DNA from: Ilyonectria destructans
Lineage: Eukaryota > Ascomycota > Sordariomycetes > Hypocreales > Nectriaceae
Direction: 5' to 3'
Length of the DNA stretch: 64,000 nucleotides
Assembly (NCBI GenBank): GCA_020740775.1
Contig: JAHEWK010000008.1
Location: 1,550,001 to 1,614,000, forward strand
Under the pieces are notes generated by a model. The model saw only the letters and a list, made by a program, of their open reading frames with translations. It did not search any database and was not told the origin of the DNA. The position numbers were made by a program, and so were the translations under genes. Positions 22,683 through 34,344 of the stretch are shown here, piece by piece (position 1 is the stretch's first letter; the number at the start of each line of letters is the position of its first letter).

Positions 22683-25600
22683 CTACAAACTTACCGTCAC
22701 TGTCATGTTGTTGCTCAGCACCATTAGCGTCGGCGGCATTTCGTTGCATAGCACCTCCACATCCGAGAGGTACCGTATTGTGGCCGCCTCGTCTAGGCTA
22801 GTGCCCTCCGATGGGATCGGGAGGGTACTCAGCAGTACTGCCGTGTCCTTCGAGTACCGTCGCATCAATTCATTAAGAATCAGGTGCTGGGCCCGGCTTG
22901 GGAGCTCGTTGAAAGAGAGTTCGACCCCTTGGCCCGAATATGGCGTGGCTGACTCGTCGCCATCCTCCACTCTAGGATCCAACGTATATCTCTCGAGCAT
23001 CTCGGGCATCGGTACCCGAACATCGCCTTGGCTGAAGTTTGTCGCCTGCGAGTTCTGCCGCGAATGGTGCCTAGACTGCCCTGCCGAGCGTGGATGGTGA
23101 ATCGGCTGCTCAGCAAACGTGATCGTCCTACCCTCCTCTTCGCCAACCGCCACTCGCGTCTCAGGGGTGGGGCGGCTTGAGAACTTCCCCAGAGACGATT
23201 GCCGTGAGAATGCGGGCCGGTCCACTTTTGGGGTTTCTGGGATGAAATCTGACGGTGCGAAGCTAATCTTGGATCCTTCCGCCTCCGTTGTAATCTTGGT
23301 CTCTGGGACAGGTCGGCTGGAAAACCGTACTGCAGACGACTGCCGAGATAGGTTTGGTCTCCCCGGTGTCGATATACCGTCGCGGAGGGGACGCACCGTG
23401 TCTTCCCTGGTTGGACTCATTTGGCGTGAACGGCTTGATCGGTGTGCGGATCCTCGAGCTTCCGGCGGGCCCAAGGAGGGGAATACTTCCAGTCCGTCGT
23501 TTGGTGTGCTGGCGTCTGCCTCAGTGATCGAACGTGAAACCAGGTTCTGGTCAGACAGCATTCCTGTCCCATTTGCCCTCCGAGTTCGAGACGCCGATAT
23601 TGTTCCATACGAAGTAGCAGACGCGACCCCGCCAGTGTTGGGTGAGTGTCCCCTGCCATGATGTCCCCAGAAGCTCACTGCCGCTCGTTCTCCAAGACCA
23701 CCATTTTTGCGGCGGCCACTAGATCCTAAAAGGGGCTGCTTCACAGATTCGGCATGGCCAACATCATCCTCGTCTATCGGCGCCTCAAACCCATAGGCCC
23801 TCTCCTCATCAGAATCCGCAGAAGAAGCTCCTTCGATCTCGGACTCATCATCGGTTGTCAAGTCGTCCAAGGCGTCATCGTGGAGGTGGTGTGTGTGGAT
23901 TCCCATGTTCACTCCCATTTTAGATAGAACTCCGATCGGGGGCTTCCTGGGCATCTCCAAGACATCCACCACACTTGCACGGCGACGGTCATAGTTCTCT
24001 TCGTGGGGATTATAGATGCCTGGACGCCCAGACGTGGAATCGAAGATGTGAGCAAGATGATTCGCTTCCTGGGCTGACGTCATATTCTCCGGTTGTCCTC
24101 GGAACATCTGAAGATCGTCCCACCACTCTTCTTCTTTGAGAGTATCGTTGACCACAATTTCCCAGTCAATATCGCAGCTGATACCATGAATAATAAGCTC
24201 GTAGGTATTAAGATCACCCGAAGCTAGACAGAATACTTTGACCTCGGCGTCGATTCGCAGTTTCTCCAAAAGTGCCATGACTCGCGCATGTTCTTCTTGG
24301 ACTTCATTCTCGTACTCCACAAAAACCATAACTCTGAGTGAGTATGCTTGTCGCCATGCGTGGACGCTATGCAAGATATGGCCTAGCTGGAGAATAAGGG
24401 TGTCTGATTTTGTGAGCTTATTGTAGATGCACTCACACTTGAAGAGCTTACATGTGTCAAAATTGGTCGTTAATAAATTCTTCCCGTCCGCTGCAACCTC
24501 TGCCGACATCTGAATCGGCCAGAGATCGATGTATTTCTTGTGATTGGTTCCGTCCTTTCTTGGAGTTTCGAGCTTGTCGAAGCCACAACCCACGGCAACA
24601 TTGAGTTTGCACTTGAGGGCTAGGTCTTCCAGGATTGTAAGGTACTGTGTGGGGGACATCATTTCCTCGGTTCGGATGACGTCTGTGGGAAGAATGCCTT
24701 CTAACAACCGAGCGGAGGTGTCGCCACGCCGTCGTGGCGCCTTGCCTCCTGACTTTGGCGGCCGGCGCATCTGGACAGTCGGAGACACGGGAACGTCCGG
24801 AACCCGAAACTTTAGATTCGACTTTCGCAGCTCGTCCATATTGTAGAAACCGAGTACAGCAATGTTGGGACGCATGCCACCCAGGCCTGCTGATAAGATC
24901 AAGTTTCGAATCCCCCAGTTGATTGTCGGAGACATTGTCAGCTGCACAAAAGCTTTGATCCTGGAGAATTCGGATATGTAGTTTGTCCAAGCATGCTGCT
25001 GGAGTCTTGCTTCGTGGACCCCGGAATCAAAGTCGTCCGTCACGATAACATGACCGAGGATATAGAGTGATCCTTTCTTCAACGAGTTACAAAACTGAAT
25101 CAGTCTCGTCTGGCGTCGAGGATTATTGATAAGGAGAATGATGTGCGGGCGCCAGAACTTGATGTGCTCTGGCCTGAGTCGCAGTAGATACTTCCTAACC
25201 TGATGATAAATGAGGTTCTGAGATACATCACCCCAACGCTTAGGTGGACTGAGATAATGGATGAGTAGGAAGAGGAGGACAAGAACCGAGACGGCAATGG
25301 ACGCGTAGGTCTCGTCGATGAAGAACATGGCAGCAGCGGAGAGAAGGCCAGCAAGTAACGCCGTTTGCCAGGTGAAGAACTTAAAGCTCGGTCGAAAATT
25401 AGGAGCCGACCCGATTTTAAGCAAGAAGCATGCAAGGTTCATGACGAAGAAGGTCATCTATCTCATAAGTTAGCATCTAAGTTATAGGAATATTCCTTCA
25501 ACCACAACCCCGAGTAGTGGACTTGATCGACGTCAGGGGGGAGCTAAGAAACAAAATTGGGAGTAATGTTATGGGCTAGGGTCGGCTGAATATACATCAT

Positions 25601-26971
25601 GGAGTTCCTTACCTGATAACCCATTGAGATAAAGGTAGCAATCTGGTTGAGATCGGCCAGAAGGGCAACCTGAGCGATGGCATATGTCAAGAGTAGTGCA
25701 AACATAGGTTCGTCTCCATGTTTCGTCCCTCTGCCAAAAATTGAGAGTCCTGGCAGAAGCTTGTCCCTCGCGAAGGCCTGGAAAAGTTTGGCGGAGCCAA
25801 TGAGACCCATCAGAGCCGAGAAGAAGGTCACGGCACACTCTCCAGCCAGGATGACGGGCTGGGATAGGCTGACGAGAGAAATAGCGTTCGGGTTCGCCAG
25901 AAAGGAAGCATGGGTAGTGCTTGCGGCGAGAGAGAGGATGACAACAAAGTAGGCAATAAAAGTTGTTAGCATGGCCCAAAGAGTGCCGTTGGGGATGGAT
26001 CTGCTGGGCTCTTTCAGGTCTCCAGACATAGAAGCACCAGCAAAGATTCCCGAAGTTGCGCTGAAAATAGTCAGAATTTGTTCAATCGTAGCTTGGGTCG
26101 GGTATATTTAGCATACGGGAAAAGAATACCAAAGAGGTCACGGAAGGTGGCGAGGCCGTTGTACGCCGGGCTGGTGGTATGGGGAAGAAAGTTGTCGGCC
26201 AGGGTATTGAAGCTAGGGCCGGTGAAATTTATGCCCAGGGTATCATCACGGAAGGGCTTCTTGAAGATTGCGGAGATCGGTATGCTGATAATGGCGAGAC
26301 TCAAGACCGCAAGCAAGGCATTTGAGGCTTTGGAGAAGGTAGCCGATCCCAGGAAGCATAAGCCGGTACAGAGAATGAGAGCGGCTGTCTGGAGGCCATA
26401 GCTCGTCCAATACCCTTCAGGAAACGCTGGACCCATGTTGAGGCGGATGCAGTCGATGAGACCAACAACATTCATGGACGCATTCAAGACCTGGGCGAGG
26501 AAGAAGAGGATTCCGATCGAGCCTCCAAACTCGGGACCGAGGGAGCGAGAGATGAGGTAGTAGGCACCACCGCCCTTGACCTCACCGTTAGAGGCAATGG
26601 CAGACAGGGAGAGGGTCGTTAGTAAGTCAATGCAATATGCAATGATAAGCAGGCCTGTATGTCGTTGTTAGCTCGGCTGCATCTACCCCAAATGGAGGGA
26701 ATTCGCTTCTGGAAATACTCTTACCAAATATGCCCATGAAGCCAACCTGTCCAAGAATGAGGCCAAAACGCAAGAACATCAGGATGCTCATGATGTTGAG
26801 GAACACAGGAATGTAGACCCCGGACAGGGTGCCCAGCTTGGTGCTATCCCGCTGTTCGCTCATCGCAGCGGACGGCCTCCTATCGCCACCGCCAGCATCG
26901 TCGTGGCCGCCATCTGGACGTCCTCCTCGTCCATCCCCGCCTTTTCCATCGAGAGGTTGCGGTTTCGTCAT
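22683..26971 (-). CDS. VHC1: Vacuolar cation-chloride cotransporter (SLC12, VHC1-like)
   Basis: Four exons: 26725-26971, 26117-26654, 25613-26060 and 22683-25457, giving 1335 residues. After a short Gly-rich N-terminus the SLC12 core begins (TLSGVYIPVFLNIMSILMFLRFG). It is followed by SLSAIASNGEVKGGGAYYLISRSLGPEFG, the hallmark CCC/APC motif, and by ATSGIFAGASMSGDLKEPSRSIP. About 12 membrane helices lie in the first 500 residues. A long cytosolic domain follows, with the SLC12 C-terminal fold (HIKFWRPHIILLINNP) interrupted by a disordered insert of some 250 residues. The end reads LCNEMPPTLMVLSNNMTVTVSL, as I remember for fungal VHC1. In yeast Vhc1 moves K+ and Cl- across the vacuolar membrane. 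The insert holds a duplicated SRQSS-x3-FSSRP-x-PET unit. Intron 3 is 155 bp, longer than the others. The last codons form a GTAAGT, see findings. Confidence 0.9.
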
Positions 26972-29804
26972 AGTTGCGGGTTGGATATCGTCCCCGGCCG
27001 GCGGGACCACTCGTCACAGGCAACTGCGAGAAGACGGGAACATTGAGAGCGGACGCGAGCGAGAACCTGAAGTACCTGAAGCACCTGAAGCAGGAAGAAC
27101 CAGGTTGGTAGACAGGCGTAGGGAGGGGAGCGAGGAGTGGCATGTATTATCAGCGCCCGAGGGACGAACGAAGTCAAGGGAGACGAGGTGCCATCACGTT
27201 GGTTAAAGCGCAAGGCGGAGAGCGGAAGTCGGAGGCGCGCCGCCTTTGGCGCTGGCAAAAACCCGCGAGCTTTGACGTCGGGTCTTAGCTTGGAACAGGT
27301 AACGTTAGGTTAGCCAGATCAACCAGGTTAGCTACGACAGAGCGACGATTCTTTGCTCATACGATCCGAGGCGAGAAGATCATCACTCACGCTACTAGAC
27401 CATACATTTGGTGCCTCCGAGATGCGCTTGGTCACCGCCAACCAAGCCAACCAGAGCGCTGCGTCACGCATCCTGCTACGCCGTTGGGCATCGCCAAAGG
27501 CTGAAAGTTGGTTGTAGGGACCCATTCTCCGCTAAATTCCAGCCCGCACATGCCTATCCTGAGACCGGGGTACCCAATGTCGTATTACCAGCCTTCGTGC
27601 AACCCCGCGTCCAGTGTGCTCCCACCGCGCTGTGGAACTTGCAGACAGATTTCACCCTTCACATTGCGGCTAGTAGGCATCGTGGCCGGCGGCTCGTTAG
27701 CAGCTAAAGCGAAAAAAGCAAAGAGCGGAGAGAGAGCAAAGAGCACATGCCAGCTACAGCGACGTGAACCGCCGAGCCCTGCTGGCTCCATGCTCAGGCG
27801 GGCCCTTGTGCAGTCATCGGTCATCGGTAGGCTCGCACGCGATGGGGATCACTGGGGTTGTGCTGCCCAATGACGTATGCCCTGGCCGGGCAGGCAGTAG
27901 AAAGATCTATCCCATGTCTGTTGTGCGCATAGCGATATGTGCGTGCGATATCATCGCACAGGACGCAGGAAACTGTAGCCGGGGCTGCTGTTGGATGGGA
28001 GACAAGTAGCGAAACCGGGCCTCAAAGTTGGACGAGTTGCAATACGCATCACATATTGATGAGGTGCTGGCCCGGGGACGGTCCGGACGTAGAATTGCCT
28101 TGCGGGAGCGTCGCATGCTTCCGTGCAGCTCCGGGGCCTCGGGTCGTCCAGGTCTCGTGAATGCCGTCGAGTCGGCTCGGAAGATGAGACATGTCAAGTT
28201 GGTACGAGGAGGTGAGACCGTGACGCCCCCCACGGCTTGTTGTGTGATCTAGGGCAGTGGATGTGTGACATCCATGCTGAGCCGCTCACCACCCACTGCC
28301 AGCCAGCGACATATCCCTCCCATGCGCACAGGGCCTCATGTCCCTTGAGCCGCTGTGCCGGAGGCTGCACCACCAATGCCAGACTTGGTATATCATTACT
28401 ACGCAGTAGGTTCGGTTTTCTTCCGCACACTCCGTAAGCATAGTTCGATTAATAACGGAGTAATGCGAGGCGTCGGACCCAGTGCCTCCGGAGAATTCTT
28501 CGCAACAAGTCTCAACGGTCTTCGGCAGGTGGGTTCGGTTTGAATCAAGCTCGAAGCGATGTTTCCGTCGCAATCGGTAGCGGAGGGCCCGATGGGTACA
28601 GAACAACCCAGGCACATATCTGGTGTAGCGCCAGCCTAATCATTAGGCGATTGATACGATCCTGACTCCGAACACTGCATTGGATCGTGTGTAGTCTCGT
28701 TTCACCGCGTCCTCTGCTGGCTAGACTGACTCATCATGAGAATCCATATTCCTCGTCATCGACGACCCGTTCCATCCGCCCAGCGCCACCGCCTCGGTCG
28801 AGCTGATGGGATGGACGAGCTCTGTGCCGACTGCTCTGGACCGTTGGCCTCGTTGTTATGTGGATCGCGGCCAGCTTGTATGGGGGGCCCTGGGTTGGGT
28901 GGGGGTTTCGCACGCGGCCTCGATCACGCTCTAATCCGTGCGTGGCAACTCGCAGTGGAGCAGCCAGACAACGCTTCGGGGGAGCTTGGACGAAGGTGAA
29001 GCTTGGCCGTTGAGTTAGCGGTCGAGTAATCGGTCCAATGCATGTGGATGGTGCCCGTCATTTCACAACCACCGAGACGAAGCGGAGGCTGCTTTTTGGA
29101 CGGCGCTCTAAAGCATCCAACGCCGGGTACCTCGCTAGTACACATAATGCCTTAGCCCTAAGTATTAGCACCCGCAGCTAGGTACAGTAGGGTACCGACC
29201 TAAGACCCGGCACTGTAGCGCGCGCTCACGGGCTACAGGGAGGTACAGTACATACAATAGGGCGGCCAGGGGCATTCTCAGCGGGCTGGGCTAGTCACCA
29301 GACCAACCCTGAGGAAGGCACTCAAGCCGCAGTGCGCGTGCGCCCCCCAAGGCATTCTCGGCCGGCGGCGTCGTCCCCAGCCGGCACCCACTAAATCCAC
29401 CCAGGTCTGCACCTAGGTCTGCACCAAGCGCGACCCAGTCACTCTGAACCCAGTCGCTCCTGCTACAGCTGCCCGTTCGCCTGCCTGCCTTTATCTCACC
29501 TCTCCCCTCCAGCCGCCCCGAAAACCCTCCACTCCTCCACTCCTCCAACCACAAGCTCCCTCTCCCACACGCCTCAATTGGTTCCGTCATCCGAGCCTCC
29601 ATCTCGCCGCCGGCTCCCTCGTCTTCGCGATCCGTCTCTGCTGTCATTTCTTTCCTTCTTCCATTGCTCCATCTCCTGCTGGCTCACCATCCAGCCCTGT
29701 GTCCCGTTGTCGCGTCTCTCTTGCTTGGTCGCACGAGCATCGACCTCTGCCTCGATTGAGCGAAACTATGCGATAAGGTCTTTTCGACCACAACAACGCC
29801 CAAG
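26972..29804. other. 2.8-kb divergent intergenic region
   Basis: It separates the cotransporter (minus) from the vacuolar amino acid transporter (plus) and must hold both promoters and leaders. Short open frames on both strands (for example 27408-27873 and 28736-28999) show no domain and mostly mirror each other. Near 29160-29260 GGTAC/GTACAG elements recur several times. From about 29480 the plus strand becomes C/T-rich, typical of a fungal core promoter and long 5' leader. No RNA gene or transposon is seen. Confidence 0.5.
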
Positions 29805-32152
29805 ATGACGTCCCCGTCGAAAAACATACTCGAGCCTCCGAGAGCTTCCTCGCCCGCCCCTGACCCACCCCGATCATATTCCGCCTCAGTCCCCCGAGCC
29901 GACCTGACGGCGCGTCTTGCCTCTCCCGTTCCAGGACATTACCTCCACACCCCCCCTCCGCGCGGAGCCTCGCCCTCCCCAAACGCAAGTGGCAAGTCTG
30001 AGGGTCTTGATGACTTCGCTCCCCTGCCTGGAAACAACACCAGCGCCCAGGGTCCTGGTGTATCAGCCCTCGCTGCTGCTCTCTCCCACTCACTCGGCCA
30101 GTCACCACCTCGCCATGGCACACCTCCCGCGCGCTTCAGTACGCCCCCGATCCGATCTCAGTCTCCTGCCCTTGGTGGGCAACGAGGTTCGGGTCCCCCG
30201 ACCAACTATGGCTCCTTTGACTCGAGGACGCGGCCCGCTCTCGGCACCAGCGCGCCTTTTGAAGATCCCGAAATCATCAAGCGCCATCTGGTTCAACCGA
30301 GCGATGACAACACGGCATCAGAAGAGTCGTCTCTGCTTGGGAACAAGGGCAAGAAGCCTGCTGAGGCTACTGCTACAGGTCTAAACGAGGAGGAGTTCTC
30401 AAGTCTCCAACTTCAGGGAGGAGATGTGCATCGCGGCATCTACAAGTGGACAGAGCAGGCTGAGGCCAAGTCCAAGATGCAACGCAGCAAGAGCTTCGAC
30501 CTGGGCAGACCCGAACCCGAGGCCGAAGTGCTGGATATTAACTCAATCAAGGTTCCTGGTGGCTTCCGCAGAAATCACATCCGCCGATCCGCCCGCAGCC
30601 CCAACGGACTAGGAGGAGACCTCGAGGACGGTGCCGAATCCCCCCAGGGCGGTCAGCAGCAACTCTTCACGTCGAGCTTCCTCGAGTTCCTATCGATATA
30701 CGGACATTTTGCGGGCGAGGAGCTGGAGGAAGACGACGAAAACCTCGGACCTAACGAGTACTTCTCGTCTGGCGAGGATACCGACGAATACTCCGATGAC
30801 GAGCGAGAGCCGATGGAGGACAGTGCTCTTCTCACCCCGTCGAGGCGGAGGCGCAAGAGAAAGGTGCGCGGTGGTAGCGGAAAGAACACCCCCCTGAACG
30901 CCGCTCTGTTACTCCTGAAGTCCTTTGTCGGCACTGGCGTCCTTTTCCTCCCCCGCGCATACCTGAACGGCGGTATGCTGTTCAGTAACCTGGTCCTCCT
31001 GGGAGTCTCCGCCCTCAGCTACTACTGCTTTGTTCTGCTCGTGAACACCCAGATGAGAGTCGGCGGTTCGTTCGGTGACTTGGGAGGTGCCCTCTATGGC
31101 CCGTACATGCGCAATATCATTCTCGCATCCATTGTTCTCAGCCAGATCGGATTCGTGGCCGCCTATATTGTTTTCACCTCAGAAAACCTACAGGCCTTCA
31201 TCCGGGCCGTGTCCAACTGCAAAACCAGCATCAGCATCCCCTGGCTGATCCTGATGCAAATGGTCATCTTCCTGCCCTTCTCCCTGCTCAGAGATATTGA
31301 GAAGCTGGGATTCACGGCGCTGGTTGCAGATGCCTTTATCCTGATTGGCCTTGCGTATCTCTTTTACTACGACGTCTTGACTCTTCATCTGGAGGGTCTG
31401 TCGGATATTATCATGTTCAACAAGAAGGATTGGACCCTGTTCATCGGAACTGCCATTTTCACTTTCGAGGGTATTGGTCTCATCATTCCTGTCCAGGAGT
31501 CGATGAGGCACCCACAAAAGTTCCCCAAGGTCCTACTAATTGTCATGATCATCATCACCGTTCTCTTCATCGTCATGGGCGCCATCTCATACGCTGCATA
31601 CGGGTCCCACACCGAGACTGTGGTCCTCCTCAACTTGCCGCAGGACAACAAGATGGTCAACGGCGTGCAGTTGCTTTACTCGTGTGCTATTCTTCTCTCG
31701 ACGCCTCTGCAGATCTTCCCGGCCATCCGTATCGCGGAGACGGAGCTGTTCACTCGCAGTGGCAAGTACAATCCTTACATCAAATGGAAGAAGAACGTCT
31801 TCCGATTCTTTGTGGTTATGCTTTGTGCGGCCATCGCGTGGGGTGGAGCGGAGCACCTCGACAAGTTTGTTGCGCTTGTGGGCAACTTTGCCTGCATCCC
31901 GCTAGTCTACATTTATCCTGTGAGTAACGTCCATGTTGAGGCGGAGAAGAATAGTTTTGCTAATGATATTTCTAGCCCATGCTGCACTACAAGGCTGTTG
32001 CGCGCAGCAAGTTCTGGAAGTACTCGGATATCTTTCTCTGTCTCTTTGGTTTCTCCGCCATGGCATACACGACCAGTCTCACTGTCATGAGCTGGGCCAA
32101 TGCGGAGCCAAAGATGCCCGGTTACTGTGATAAGAAGGGGATGGGCTTGTAA
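29805..32152 (+). CDS. AVT3: Vacuolar amino acid transporter, AVT3/AVT4-like
   Basis: Two exons (29805-31919 and 31976-32152) joined over a 56-bp GT-AG intron encode 763 residues. The first 350 residues are cytosolic and disordered, with PxRF and TPP-type motifs, an NYGSFD segment and an acidic stretch, as in yeast Avt3. The membrane domain then starts with the AAAP signature (NAALLLLKSFVGTGVLFLPRAY) and has about 11 helices. These include the IGTAIFTFEGIGLIIPVQESM motif and a TPLQIFPAIRI segment. Avt3/Avt4 export neutral amino acids from the vacuole to the cytosol by proton symport. The family is confident; the exact AVT number is by resemblance. The gene is head-to-head with the VHC1-like cotransporter, also expected at the vacuole. 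Confidence 0.9.
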
Positions 32153-32697
32153 GGCGTTGATGTTTAAGGTAGGGGTGGGAAGAGAGTGCGGGTGGCTGTT
32201 GGATATGATGTGTGATGGGTGGCTGGGGAGTCTCAGGATGAGAAGAGATGGATTGTTTGGGATACCTTAGTCAAGATTGTCCGTCACCGGCCAATCTTTT
32301 CTTTTGCATAGCATGGTCGTTTATAGAATTAGCATCGGATTACATACCAGTCTGAGACCAGGGACCAGAGGGGGCACTGTTAGTAGTCGTCAAGGATTAG
32401 GGAATAGCCTCTTTTGTATAATCACATCGCGAGCACTGGACCAATACCGTCGTGCTGATTCGGTGACGTCGTTTTGGTGGGGGCCGGAGCTCGATGGCAT
32501 GGATTACTTGCCGGTAAGTGGGGGGCAACAGATCTAACGCCCACGCTCGGAGACCGACGAATAAGCCCGTTGATGAATAACCCGTTGCTTACCCCGGGCC
32601 GCAGATCGCGGCTCTTGAATTGCAATTGAGCCCCGGCGATGCGAATTCAGATGGACGACGCACCCTTCGCACCTCTACCTCACCTCCGTCCTCCGCT
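32153..32697. other. 3' UTR and promoter between AVT3-like and AIM32-like genes
   Basis: There is no gene-like open frame. The sequence contains the 3' UTR of the transporter and the promoter of the AIM32-like gene. In-frame TTG codons before 32698 extend the next open frame, but no ATG precedes the one chosen. Confidence 0.5.
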
Positions 32698-33874
32698 ATG
32701 CCTCCACGGCCAGCGCTGAGTCTGGGTCGCCAATGCGTCGTGGCGGCCCGCGACTCCAGCAACAAGAACCGCATCGGCATCGACATCCCGACTCGCATCC
32801 CGACCGGGCACCGGCACTTGGCCTTCTTCTCCTCCCGGCCCCGCCGCCCGCCGCCGCCGCCGTTCAGCACCGTCGATACGTGTCCGGAGCCGACGTGCGG
32901 GTGTGCGGCCACGCCGGCCATGCCTGAGGGCCTGCCGCTCGATCGCGAGGGCCCCATGAAGGGCGCCATTGCTGGGTACGCGGAGCAGGTGCTCGTCTGT
33001 ACGGGCCACAACCACTGGCCGTCGCGCATTGAGGAGGAGAGCAGCGGGGATAACCTGGCCGCGGACTTGAAGGAGCTGTTTGGCCGCGGCGGTACCTACA
33101 GCGATGTAAGTTGTGCTGCGTGCTGCTCCTCTTCTCTTGCTGGATGCTAACATAACATCACAGCCCTTCCACAACATCTCCGTTCTCAACGCATCCTTCC
33201 CCAGCTCCCTCCCGCCCCGTCCCGAAGTCCAATCTACCTCCGCCTACCTCCTCCCGAGCTTCAAATACGTGCCCTTCCTCCCGCGCGTCTCTTTCGACAG
33301 CGTCCAGGCGCTGGCCAAGGGCTTCCTTCTGCCCACGAAGCTGCACGGCGCCCACGACGGCCTCTCGCCCATCCACCGCGACCGCCTCACGCGCAAGGAT
33401 GCCTACCAGGGCCTGCTGTTCGCCGTGCAGGACGTGCGCGACGTCCTGGTGCTGATATGTGGCCACGCCGGCCGGGATGCGCGCTGTGGCATCATGGCGC
33501 CGGTGCTGAAGGACGAGTTTGAGGAGAAGCTGCACAGAGAGGGGTTTGATGTGCTGCATGGCCCTGTGCAGATTGGACTTGACGATGCGCCGCGGATAGA
33601 GGGCGAGAGTGGCGAGGAGAAGACGGCGGCGAGGGTCGGGATGATCAGTCACATCGGCGGGCACAAGTTTGCGGGGAACGTCATCATCTACTTGCCTCCC
33701 GGCTTGCGGATAGGAGACAAGGAGCATCCGCTGGCGGGACATGGCATCTGGTACGGCCGGGTTGAGCCGAAGCACGTCGAGGGCATCGTCAAGGAGACGG
33801 TCATGAAGGGAAATGTCGTGGCCGACATGTTTCGGGGTGGCATCGATGCTCAGCGGAAGATGCTGCGGATATGA
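32698..33874 (+). CDS. AIM32: Mitochondrial thioredoxin-like Fe-S protein (AIM32-like)
   Basis: Two exons (32698-33105 and 33164-33874) give 372 residues. The N-terminus is rich in R, S and A with few acidic residues, as expected for a mitochondrial presequence. Conserved points are an early CPEPTCGC cluster (about residues 61-68), the CGHAGRDARCG motif (about 235-245), and HIGGHKFAGN (about 299-308). Together they define the sucrase/ferredoxin-like family to which Aim32 belongs. Yeast Aim32 is a thioredoxin-like [2Fe-2S] protein linked to redox quality control in mitochondria. The C-terminal helix ends in a MFRGGIDAQRKML-type sequence. The ATG at 32698 was chosen because the frame upstream has only non-ATG starts. 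The next gene downstream on the same strand is the CYC2-like flavoprotein. Confidence 0.88.
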
Positions 33875-34344
33875 AGCCGGACAGGACGGTATATACCCAA
33901 GTGGAGGAACAGGTACACATACGGAGGAGCGCATGTACGATATACACGAGATAGATTTGGCGGAGTGCCGTGTAAACTAGACCTAGAGGCATAAATTCCA
34001 CTTGATTTGATGACACTTTATGAACGTATCAATGACCCTCTCTGTCGATGTCTGCTTCTCAACATGGCGGATGTGAGAGCCGGCTCGCTCACGTGACACC
34101 ACCAACTCCATTTCTGCCATCGAGTCGAGATGTTTCTTCGACTCACGACCTCAAGTAAAAGGAAAGAAAAGACAATCTGGGGCAAACGTCCCGGTGACTT
34201 GGTCAATTCATTTATTGGAGTACTTATATTCGTCTTTTTATGCATTTCTATCATCTCGGGCTTGAAATGGAGGTGTCATCATAGTTGGGCAACTTTACCA
34301 GGATTGCGACACCTCATCTTAGCAGCGGGCTCACAGACGCCATC
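33875..34344. other. Spacer between AIM32-like and CYC2-like genes
   Basis: 470 bp with no supported gene. A plus-strand open frame at 34130-34360 contains a hydrophobic segment but overlaps the next start in another frame and is probably leader sequence. Confidence 0.5.
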
